64,000 nt of DNA from Sphingobacterium rhinopitheci. Its GTDB lineage: Bacteria; Bacteroidota; Bacteroidia; Sphingobacteriales; Sphingobacteriaceae. Position numbers and translations under genes: made by a program. Shown here piece after piece: positions 1 through 7,439 of the stretch. The DNA is taken from the NCBI RefSeq assembly GCF_022627575.1, contig NZ_JADEYQ010000001.1, positions 310,001 through 374,000 of the forward strand, read 5' to 3'. The notes under the pieces are model-generated. The model did not search any database, was not told the origin of the DNA, and saw nothing but the letters and a program-made list of their open reading frames with translations. The stretch's first letter is position 1. Each line of letters starts with the position of its first letter.

Positions 1-1
1 T

Positions 2-604
2 GCTAAGGTAATAAATATGAGCTTTGGGAAAGGCTATGTTTATAATAAAGCAACAGTAGATGAAGCGGTAAAATATGCTATGGAGAATGATGTATTATTA
101 ATCCATGCTGCAGGCAATGACGGCAATGACATTGATATTACCCCAAATTTTCCTACAAAATATTTTACAGATGAAGATGACGCCATAACTGGAGAAGCTC
201 CCAATTGGATTACTGTAGGTGCTACATCATGGAAATTGGACGATGGATTATTAGCCGATTTTTCTAACTATGGTTACAAATCTGTAGATGTATTCGCGCC
301 AGGTGTAGAAATTTATTCTACAATGCCAGAAAATGAATATAAAGTTCAACAAGGAACAAGTATGGCCGCACCTGTAGTAGCTGGATTAGCTGCAATATTG
401 CGTTCGTATTATCCTGAGCTAACTGCCAAAGAGGTGAAAGACATCATACTCAATTCAGTAACTAAAGTAGATAAGAAAGTGAAAATCAAAAAAGAAGGAT
501 CTACAAAAAAGGTATATTTAGATGAAATATCGGTAAGCGGAGGTATAGTGAATGCCTATAACGCGATCGTAGAAGCTAATAAATATATAGCTAATAAAAA
601 ATAA
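2..604 (+). CDS. Subtilisin-like S8 serine protease, C-terminal part (5' end outside window)
   Basis: This is the C-terminal 200 residues of a subtilase; the open frame runs to the left edge, so the Asp and His parts of the triad lie outside the window. Visible are the oxyanion-hole Asn in AAGNDG (codons near 107-124) and the catalytic Ser in GTSMAAPVVAG (Ser codon 359-361). The frame continues upstream of the first ATG as A-K-V-I-N-M-S-F-G, the usual subtilase strand before the Asn block, so the ATG at 17 is internal. It probably hydrolyses peptides outside the cytoplasm; the signal peptide cannot be seen. No type IX sorting domain follows: the protein ends shortly after the peptidase fold with a Lys-rich tail. 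Family assignment is sure; substrate is unknown. Confidence 0.9.
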   Translation, partial: AKVINMSFGKGYVYNKATVDEAVKYAMENDVLLIHAAGNDGNDIDITPNFPTKYFTDEDDAITGEAPNWITVGATSWKLDDGLLADFSNYGYKSVDVFAPGVEIYSTMPENEYKVQQGTSMAAPVVAGLAAILRSYYPELTAKEVKDIILNSVTKVDKKVKIKKEGSTKKVYLDEISVSGGIVNAYNAIVEANKYIANKK

Positions 605-682
605 AAAAATGTTAAATATCTATAATAATAATTTTTATTTTTCGTTAACTAATTAAAAGCTAATATAAAATAAAGATTGCTT

Positions 683-865
683 ATGGTAGAAAACTTTACT
701 CCAGTTGACGAAAATGCTTATAAAAGTGATTTAAATGAAGGAATAACAATAGTTGACAAACAGTTTGAAGAAAAAATCAAACTTAGTGTACAAAGCTTAG
801 CCAAAGAGCCCAGTCAAAAAACTATAGATAATATACTTCAATATTCAAAGTCATACAATAAGTAA
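683..865 (+). CDS. Small hypothetical protein (60 aa) downstream of the subtilase
   Basis: A 60-residue soluble, charged protein beginning MVENFTPVDENAY. A TTG six bases upstream is in frame, but the ATG at 683 is the more natural start. It has no signal peptide, membrane segment or Cys. It sits 78 bp after the protease in the same direction and is closed by a strong hairpin, so the two may share a transcript. I do not recognise the family; the C-terminal half (KLSVQSLAKEPSQKTIDNILQYSK) reads as amphipathic helix. A role as partner or regulator of the protease is only a guess from position. Confidence 0.55.
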   Translation: MVENFTPVDENAYKSDLNEGITIVDKQFEEKIKLSVQSLAKEPSQKTIDNILQYSKSYNK

Positions 866-870
866 TAACG

Positions 871-907
871 AAAAAAAGGTCTTCAAAATTTAGAAGACCT
901 TTTTTTA
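871..907 (+). terminator. Rho-independent terminator after the subtilase unit
   Basis: Perfect stem GGTCTTC (878-884) / GAAGACC (893-899) with an A-tract before and a T-tract after, so the paired region extends into A/T. It ends the protease and small-protein unit and could also work from the minus strand. Confidence 0.85.
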
Positions 908-916
908 TATTCATAA

Positions 917-946
917 AAAAAGAGCCATCCAACTGGATAGCTCCTT
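917..946 (-). terminator. Terminator of the minus-strand two-TM protein
   Basis: On the minus strand GAGCTATCC, loop AGTT, GGATGGCTC followed by at least six T. One G-T wobble is present in the stem, and it forms a better RNA hairpin on the minus strand, so it belongs to the gene ending at 983. Confidence 0.75.
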
Positions 947-982
947 TATATTTAAATAGGATATTAAATATTTTTAGAGAAA

Positions 983-1240
983 TTACTTTTTGCTTCCGAA
1001 ACCTAAGATTCCAAAAACAGTCTTGAAAGCAATGAAAGATGCTACTAAAATAGCAACATTAGCTATTGTAGAAAACAATAAAGTATATTGGTTTAATGCT
1101 GTAACCTCATCTGGTACAAATCTAATAAATACACCGATTAAACCGATTACGATAGCAACCGTCAAAGTCACATAATAATGCGTTTCGTTTGCGTTGTTAT
1201 CAGTAGTTTTTGGTTGTCTATCTGCTGCTCTATTTTCCAT
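983..1240 (-). CDS. Small membrane protein with two predicted TM segments (85 aa)
   Basis: The N-terminal 20 residues are polar (MENRAADRQPKTTDNNANE). Two hydrophobic stretches follow, about residues 22-42 and 53-77, separated by the acidic loop VPDEVTALNQY, and the protein ends in GSKK. This suggests a hairpin inner-membrane protein. The gene has its own terminator and is monocistronic, between a + strand protease unit and a + strand membrane protein. I do not recognise a named family. The antisense 61-residue frame over the same DNA is a shadow of it. Confidence 0.6.
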   Translation of the reverse strand: MENRAADRQPKTTDNNANETHYYVTLTVAIVIGLIGVFIRFVPDEVTALNQYTLLFSTIANVAILVASFIAFKTVFGILGFGSKK

Positions 1241-1371
1241 GTTAATTAATTGCTATATTTTTCTTCAACAAATGTACAAAGTATATCTACATTTTAAAAA
1301 TTTTTTACATTTTAAAACTATAGATTTTAGTCTACTCCTAATTATTTTATTATCATTGTGCCAAATTACAT

Positions 1372-1908
1372 ATGAAAGCGACACTATTAGTAATCATCAC
1401 ATTAATATATTCTTCATTTGCTTTTGGGCAAGAAGCAGATTTTCAAATCAACAATTTCGAAATAAAAGAAAGCTTAACTTCCAATAGCAAAATTGCTATA
1501 ATAGCGACGGATTCGTTAGATCAAGCCAAAGAACATATTAATGGCACTTATAAATTTACAATCAACGGTTTCGAGCAAAATTTAGCCTTTCACGGCGGTG
1601 TAGCTACGCCTATCCATCCTATCGAAGGTTCTACATTTGTATATTTTAAGCACAAAAATCAAGACAAATCAACAGGTAAGCTTTACTTTTTATACAAAAA
1701 AGATACTGAAATTACACCGATCAAAATCAATGGATTACTACTGATTATTATCCCTGCCATACTTTTATTAATAGCATACACATTCAAGCGATTGTTAAGT
1801 ACCTTTGTGGTATTGGCTATTGTATATGGATATTTTTCTTTCAGTAAAGGATTGTCTGTAGGACATATTCTAGAAAGTGCTTATGAGATAGTAAAAAAAA
1901 TAATTTAA
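1372..1908 (+). CDS. Secreted/membrane-anchored hypothetical protein (178 aa)
   Basis: An N-terminal signal peptide is visible (MKATLLVIITLIYSSFAFGQ, cleavage likely after FGQ). A polar region of about 95 residues follows (KFTINGFEQNLAFHGGVATPIHP) that probably folds as a small beta domain, then two hydrophobic segments near residues 121-138 and 142-158 and an amphipathic tail. The layout suggests a periplasmic domain held in the inner membrane by a C-terminal hairpin. A -7-like box TATCATTG lies about 20 bp before the ATG. The gene ends 4 bp past the end of convergent tamL, so the two overlap tail to tail. No family recognised. Confidence 0.65.
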   Translation: MKATLLVIITLIYSSFAFGQEADFQINNFEIKESLTSNSKIAIIATDSLDQAKEHINGTYKFTINGFEQNLAFHGGVATPIHPIEGSTFVYFKHKNQDKSTGKLYFLYKKDTEITPIKINGLLLIIIPAILLLIAYTFKRLLSTFVVLAIVYGYFSFSKGLSVGHILESAYEIVKKII

Positions 1909-4253
1909 AAAGGCAATCCAATTCCAAAATTGTACTGAATAAAATTATATCTATCAGGCTTGTGACTATCATAATAAGCATCCTTAAATTCTTTGGCATC
2001 AAAGAAATGCTTAATGACCCATTGGTCCTTGCCACTAAACTGCGGGTCTTTTAATTTCAATCCTGCATCTAGTCGCATGGTAAAATAATCCATATCAAAA
2101 CGCAGCCCAAATCCTGTTCCAATGGCAATCTGTGAAAAGAATTTATTGAATTCTAAAGCACCATTTTGATTTAAGGGATTATCCCTCAATCGCCATATAT
2201 TTCCCATATCTACAAAGGTAGCTCCATTCAATTTTGCGCCCAAAAAGTTATTAACCATGCGGAATCTATACTCTACATTGGTCTCCAATTTAATCTCTCC
2301 CAATTGATCTAGATTACGTAAATTTAAACGCAACTGTTCAGATTGTATACTACTTCTATTATAATTACCTGGCCCCAATGTTCGTGCTTGCCAAGCTCTA
2401 ATACCATTCATTCCACCTGCAAAGAAGCTTTTTTCAAAGATCAATAATTCGGAGTTATTGCCATAAGGAACAGCCAAACCACCATTAAATCGGAATACAA
2501 ACTGTCTATTACCTCCTAGATATCTATACAAACGATAATCCACCTCCCCTTTTACATATTGTAAATAAGGAACTTTTAATAACGTTTTTTGATTATCAGC
2601 ATTTGTTTTGAAATTGAAGAGATGGCTCAATACGCCCAATGTATTTCCACTGACATCCACTGTCCCGCGTATAAATGTAAAATTCTCTAATGATTGTAAT
2701 TTTGGGGCATTCCAGGTAACAGAATACTGTGATCCTAAACCGAAATATTCTCTATTATTTGACTCTACATACAAGCGATATCCTTCATCAATAAGATTTT
2801 GCTTGAATGCTTCATCAAATTTGCCTTGCCTATACTCTAAAACCAATGGCGTATAACTATGCTGTAAGAAAGGCGTCTGCCACCAAGAGTAATTGAGGGT
2901 ATTAATAAAATATTTGTTAGAATAGGTAGCGTCTTGATTAAACAACTGCAAACTCGAAGAGAAAGTAGTCCTTGGCAATCCATAGCGTGCCGAACTATGA
3001 TTGGAAAAAGGCAACATCAAACGTGGCACTATTAAGTTTACACCTACTTGAAAATCATTGTTAAATATTTTTTGGGATAAACTACCAGGTAGTCTTGGGT
3101 CAAATAACACGCCATATCTCATCTTAACCTCTACCACTTCGGCACCACCAAAAACATTACGATGCGAAAATGTATTACCAATATTAAATCCACTCATCCC
3201 GGAGCTAAAAGTAAACTCCCCTTCTACTTGGTTTGACATACGTGCGCGCGGAATCAAATCGTAGGTAACATCCAACAAATTACTGTCCACTTCGGTATAA
3301 TTGATTTTCACACTTCGAAAACCATTCATCTCATATAGCCTATCATAAGATAGATTTTCATTTGCCAAACTGTATAACTGCCCAGCGCGTAAATACATAT
3401 ATCGAGAAATAGGCTTCAGTCGAAACAATGAGGTATTGTCACGAAATTCGATTTTAGTAGTCGAATCCCGATAGCTATTTGTGGAGACTACTCTATTGTC
3501 ATGAGGATGAATATTTACACTTACATTATTTATTTTATACACCTGGTGCTTACCCTCATCAGGATTAACCACAGAGAATATCAGATCAGCATTATTGCCT
3601 ACTACATTAGTATCTACACCGATACGGGTATATTGTCTTAAAAATTTATAATAGCCTTGATCTTTAGCTGCTAAATACAACTTCTCTCTTTCCGCTGTCA
3701 ATTTAGCACGATCATACTGCTTATCTTTTTTTAATAATGAAGTTGGGTATACTTCTTTGTTGTAAATATCACGTATTGCAGAATCTTGGATTTGATACGA
3801 AATGTTATTATAGAAAAAAGGATCGCCCATATTGGCTACAAAATCTATTTTTGCTCTTTTATTTCGTATTGTTAATTCAGGAACAACTGTGGCATTAAAA
3901 TATCCCTTAGTATGCAAAAAACGCTCTATTTGATTGGCTGAAAGCTCTACTAATGAAGTATCTAAAATATGCGGTGGTTCACCGACTGATCGGATCTTTT
4001 CCTTTTTATAGCGTCCGCCTTTAGTATTAAAAATATTATAAATCGTTAGATTAAGCGCTGAATTGGGTCTAATTTCATTTGATATATACGAGGAAGACTG
4101 TTCCTTTAGCGCCAATGGAATAGCTGTCATATCAATATGTGTAACTAGCGCTTGATCGGCTTCAACAAATCTTGCAGAACGACAGGACTCGAATATTAGC
4201 AACAAAAATGCTATACTTGCATAAAATAAAATAGTTCTTCCTCTAGTAGTCAT
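1905..4253 (-). CDS. tamL: TamL: BamA/TamA-family outer-membrane lipoprotein
   Basis: A 782-residue Omp85-superfamily protein. Residues 1-24 form a lipoprotein signal with lipobox FESC (Cys24), the hallmark of the Bacteroidota TamA variant TamL. POTRA-like repeats occupy roughly residues 85-430, and the C-terminal 16-strand barrel includes GGMNGIRAWQARTLGPG (the loop-6 R-G/R-A type motif) and ends in GIGLPF. TamL is thought to work with TamB in outer-membrane assembly or lipid transport. No tamB is adjacent here, unlike in many relatives: upstream is a divergent methyltransferase 6 bp away, and downstream is a convergent membrane protein overlapping by 4 bp. Family assignment is strong. Confidence 0.88.
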   Translation of the reverse strand: MTTRGRTILFYASIAFLLLIFESCRSARFVEADQALVTHIDMTAIPLALKEQSSSYISNEIRPNSALNLTIYNIFNTKGGRYKKEKIRSVGEPPHILDTSLVELSANQIERFLHTKGYFNATVVPELTIRNKRAKIDFVANMGDPFFYNNISYQIQDSAIRDIYNKEVYPTSLLKKDKQYDRAKLTAEREKLYLAAKDQGYYKFLRQYTRIGVDTNVVGNNADLIFSVVNPDEGKHQVYKINNVSVNIHPHDNRVVSTNSYRDSTTKIEFRDNTSLFRLKPISRYMYLRAGQLYSLANENLSYDRLYEMNGFRSVKINYTEVDSNLLDVTYDLIPRARMSNQVEGEFTFSSGMSGFNIGNTFSHRNVFGGAEVVEVKMRYGVLFDPRLPGSLSQKIFNNDFQVGVNLIVPRLMLPFSNHSSARYGLPRTTFSSSLQLFNQDATYSNKYFINTLNYSWWQTPFLQHSYTPLVLEYRQGKFDEAFKQNLIDEGYRLYVESNNREYFGLGSQYSVTWNAPKLQSLENFTFIRGTVDVSGNTLGVLSHLFNFKTNADNQKTLLKVPYLQYVKGEVDYRLYRYLGGNRQFVFRFNGGLAVPYGNNSELLIFEKSFFAGGMNGIRAWQARTLGPGNYNRSSIQSEQLRLNLRNLDQLGEIKLETNVEYRFRMVNNFLGAKLNGATFVDMGNIWRLRDNPLNQNGALEFNKFFSQIAIGTGFGLRFDMDYFTMRLDAGLKLKDPQFSGKDQWVIKHFFDAKEFKDAYYDSHKPDRYNFIQYNFGIGLPF

Positions 4254-4259
4254 TTATCA

Positions 4260-5012
4260 ATGTTGTCAAAAGCTCAAATCAGTCATATCAACTCATTACA
4301 ACAGAAAAAATTCCGTTTACAACATGGTCTTTTTATTGTTGAAGGGATCAAATCTGTTCTTGAATTTGTAAATTCATCGTACAAAGTACAAAAAATATTT
4401 TCTACGGCTCAAGCTGCTGCAAAGTTGGGGAAATTACCGCAGATTATAAAGCATGAAGAAATAACAGAAACAGAATTTTCAAAGATAACAAGTCTAAAAA
4501 CCCCACAGGGCGCACTGGCACTTGTAGAGATACCTACTCAGCCTGAATTTGACCATTCTTTATTAGCTGACAAGCACAGTTTAATCTTAGATGATATCCA
4601 AGACCCTGGCAATCTAGGCACGATCATTCGTACTGCAGAATGGTTTGGTATCAAACATATTATTTGTTCTATTGGCACTGTAGATGCCTACAACCCCAAG
4701 GTAGTACAAGCCACTATGGGTTCACTTGCGCGTGTTCAAATAGACTATTTGGACATTGAAGAACTCATCGACACGACATCATTACCTACATTTGGCGCAT
4801 TGCTAGATGGTCAATCAATTTATGAAACTGATTTCACAAATGCCGGATTAATCATAATGGGCAATGAAGGGAATGGTATTCGCAAAGAATTAATTCCAAA
4901 GATCAATCAAGCCGTAACTATCCCAAGAATTGGTGCTGCTGAATCATTAAATGTTGCTGTAGCTGCTACCATATTTTGCTCCGAAATAGCAAGACAAAAA
5001 TTAGATAAGTAA
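4260..5012 (+). CDS. SPOUT (TrmH/SpoU) family RNA 2'-O-methyltransferase
   Basis: A 250-residue RNA methyltransferase using S-adenosylmethionine. The N-terminal substrate-binding part (residues 1-95) contains FIVEGIKSV. The SPOUT knot domain follows, with motif 1 DDIQDPGNLGTIIRTAEWFG, motif 2 IIMGNEGNGI and motif 3 IPRIGAAESLNVAVAATIF. Whether the target is 23S rRNA or tRNA cannot be told. Its ATG lies only 6 bp from the start of divergent tamL, so its promoter must be inside tamL; TATACTTG at 4212-4219 is a near match to the -7 box. It is followed after 4 bp by an MFS transporter, suggesting one operon. Confidence 0.9.
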   Translation: MLSKAQISHINSLQQKKFRLQHGLFIVEGIKSVLEFVNSSYKVQKIFSTAQAAAKLGKLPQIIKHEEITETEFSKITSLKTPQGALALVEIPTQPEFDHSLLADKHSLILDDIQDPGNLGTIIRTAEWFGIKHIICSIGTVDAYNPKVVQATMGSLARVQIDYLDIEELIDTTSLPTFGALLDGQSIYETDFTNAGLIIMGNEGNGIRKELIPKINQAVTIPRIGAAESLNVAVAATIFCSEIARQKLDK

Positions 5013-5016
5013 GTTA

Positions 5017-6198
5017 ATGGAAGTTAAAGTAGAAAAATCAATATATACCTTTCAGTTTATATTATTGTGTCTAAGCTCTTTATTGTTTTCTGCGAGTTTC
5101 AATATGATAATTCCGGAGCTTCCGAACTACCTAACCACATTAGGTGGTGCAGAGCATAAAGGACTTATTATCGCCCTGTTTACACTTACCGCAGGAATTT
5201 CACGACCTTTTAGTGGTAAACTAACCGACCAATGGGGCCGTGTCCCCGTGATGGCTATAGGATCAATAGTATGTGTGCTATGTGGTTTTTTATACCCTAT
5301 ATTAACCACTCTTTCCGGGTTCTTTTTTTTACGCCTTATCCATGGGTTTTCTACAGGATTCAAGCCTACAGCTACCTCTGCCTACGTCGCCGATATTATC
5401 CCTTCTAACCGTTGGGGTGAAGCTTTGGGTATGCATGGCTTATGTTTTAGTATTGGTGGTGCTGTTGGCCCTGCTATAGGCAGTTATATAGCCTTTCATT
5501 TCGACATCAACACAATGTTTTATACGTCATCCTTATTTGCTTTTTTATCTATTATTATAGTCTTAAATATGAAGGAGACATTGATGACAAAGCGTAAATT
5601 TGATGTCAGTATGCTACGTATCAATCGTACAGAAATTATAGAAAAAAGGGCTATCCCTGCTGGCATAGTGACATTATTTTCTTATTCTGCCTATGGTGTT
5701 ATCCTTACCTTGATACCTGATTGGAGTGAACACCTCGGTATACAAAATAAAGGCTTATTTTTCGCTGCTTATACGATAGCTTCGATTTGTATACGCTTTG
5801 TTTCGGGCAAATTAGCAGACAAGCACGGACGTATCAAAGTCATGCTCGTTGGTCTTTTTATTATAAGCTTATCCTTAGCCTTGATCGGTTGGGGCAACAG
5901 TATACAAGGCTTGATTATTGGCGCCTGTACGTATGGGATTGGTACCGGAATATTATCCCCTGCACTAAATGCATGGACTATCGATTTATCACTACCACAA
6001 TATCGAGGTAGAGCGGTAGCGACGATGTATATAGCTTTAGAAATAGGTATAGGTAGTGGCGCGCTATTTGCAGGGTATCTATACAATGATTTCATCTATC
6101 GTATTCCCTATATTATGTATGGAAATACAGCCGTAATTTTTATTGCTATATTTTATATATTTTATTGGGATAAAAAGAAGGCTAAAGCAAACTACTAA
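5017..6198 (+). CDS. MFS transporter (12 TM)
   Basis: A 393-residue major facilitator superfamily permease. About 12 hydrophobic segments are visible. The loop 2-3 signature GKLTDQWGRVPVM sits near residue 70, and a second copy GKLADKHGRIKVM lies in the C-terminal half; GRAVATMYIALEIGIGSGALFAGY is a late helix. Sequence suggests the drug/metabolite exporter branch, but the substrate cannot be deduced. It starts 4 bp after the methyltransferase and is followed 10 bp later by an AI-2E-family gene, consistent with one transcript. Confidence 0.88.
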   Translation: MEVKVEKSIYTFQFILLCLSSLLFSASFNMIIPELPNYLTTLGGAEHKGLIIALFTLTAGISRPFSGKLTDQWGRVPVMAIGSIVCVLCGFLYPILTTLSGFFFLRLIHGFSTGFKPTATSAYVADIIPSNRWGEALGMHGLCFSIGGAVGPAIGSYIAFHFDINTMFYTSSLFAFLSIIIVLNMKETLMTKRKFDVSMLRINRTEIIEKRAIPAGIVTLFSYSAYGVILTLIPDWSEHLGIQNKGLFFAAYTIASICIRFVSGKLADKHGRIKVMLVGLFIISLSLALIGWGNSIQGLIIGACTYGIGTGILSPALNAWTIDLSLPQYRGRAVATMYIALEIGIGSGALFAGYLYNDFIYRIPYIMYGNTAVIFIAIFYIFYWDKKKAKANY

Positions 6199-6208
6199 AG
6201 CATTATCT

Positions 6209-7405
6209 ATGGAAAAAGAATTTTCAAAAATACCATATTCTATACAGCTATCGGCACGCTTATTTGCGATTATTCTCATATTGGCAATTGTTTATTATTC
6301 GCAAAGCATATTATTACCGATACTTTTTGCAGCTATTATTTCGATTTCATTATTTCCATTAGCCCAATTATTGGAACGACTAAGGATCGGCAAGGCAGCT
6401 TCTGCTTTACTTGCCGTCACTGTAGCCATTACTATTATTTCTGCTGTGATATGGTTTATTGTCCATCAAAGCATTATAATAGGCCAAGATGCTACTGCGA
6501 TTACGAAAAAAGTACTATCTGTACTTGAAGTGGGGGAGCAATGGATAGATAAACAATTTGGAATAGGACGCAATGAGGTATTAAAAAAATTAAAAGAACA
6601 AGGTAATAGTTCATTAGAAAATGCTGGCGGAATCATAACAAGCACCTTTGGTTCTATAGGTAATCTCCTAGCTAATTCATTATTAGTCCCTCTTTATAGC
6701 TTCTTTATGCTTTATTATAGAGACTTTTTTAGGGAATTTTTCTTTAAAGCATTTAAATCTAGTCCACAGGCCAAAGTAAATGATACATTAAATAAAATAT
6801 ATCAAGTAATACAAAGCTACTTGATGGGCTTAATTACGGTGATGGGCATCGTAGCCCTCCTTAATACTGTTGGGTTAATGGCCTTAGGAATTGACTATGC
6901 ATGGTTCTTTGGTTCTCTAGCTTCTTTATTGATGTTGTTACCTTATATTGGCATCACCATTGGTTCTATATTACCTGCGTTATTTGCACTAGCTGTCAAA
7001 GACAATGCATGGTATGCTATTGGCGTTATTGCTTGGTTTCAAGTTGTCCAATTTCTAGAAGGCAATCTCATCACACCTAATATTGTCGGCAGTAAGGTTA
7101 GTATGAACCCCTTGATTGCCATTATAGCGATCCTCGTGGGCGGAATGCTATTTGGCCTTGGCGGTTTGATCCTCGCCTTACCTTTGACTGCTACATTAAA
7201 AGTTATCTTTGATGCTATCCCTTCTACTGAAGCATATGGTTTTTTAATAGGTGAACCCGAAAAGGAGCATTTAAAATACAATTCAAAACAAGCATTACTT
7301 ATAAAATGGGGTATTGTACGAAAAAATAAACGATCCATGAAAACACCTACTACACAGAACAATACAGAAGAGCCTAAAAAATCCGATGTTAGCGAAAAAG
7401 AATAG
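6209..7405 (+). CDS. AI-2E family transporter (PerM/YdiK type membrane protein)
   Basis: The open frame reaches back to 6143 inside the MFS gene, but the ATG at 6209 (MEKEFSKIPYS) is preferred because it gives normal family length (398 aa) and a 10-bp spacing. About seven or eight TM segments are seen: an N-terminal pair, a long cytoplasmic or periplasmic region (residues 85-160), then PLYSFFMLYYRDF, and a C-terminal block with GNLITPNIVGSKVSMNPL, the most conserved family motif. The soluble tail (from about 345) is Lys/Glu-rich. The family name is historical; most members are not known to move AI-2 and some are ion antiporters. Last gene of the operon. Confidence 0.9.
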   Translation: MEKEFSKIPYSIQLSARLFAIILILAIVYYSQSILLPILFAAIISISLFPLAQLLERLRIGKAASALLAVTVAITIISAVIWFIVHQSIIIGQDATAITKKVLSVLEVGEQWIDKQFGIGRNEVLKKLKEQGNSSLENAGGIITSTFGSIGNLLANSLLVPLYSFFMLYYRDFFREFFFKAFKSSPQAKVNDTLNKIYQVIQSYLMGLITVMGIVALLNTVGLMALGIDYAWFFGSLASLLMLLPYIGITIGSILPALFALAVKDNAWYAIGVIAWFQVVQFLEGNLITPNIVGSKVSMNPLIAIIAILVGGMLFGLGGLILALPLTATLKVIFDAIPSTEAYGFLIGEPEKEHLKYNSKQALLIKWGIVRKNKRSMKTPTTQNNTEEPKKSDVSEKE

Positions 7406-7439
7406 ATCTGTCGTGAGAAGATATAGCTACTAGATATTT

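Noticed and set aside
990..1175. 61-residue + strand frame opposite the two-TM protein
   Set aside because: The minus-strand frame has the membrane-protein pattern, a terminator and a better start; the + strand frame is its mirror.
6209..7405. Quorum-sensing role from the AI-2E family name
   Set aside because: No luxS or Lsr genes are in view and the family name is historical; most members do not handle AI-2.
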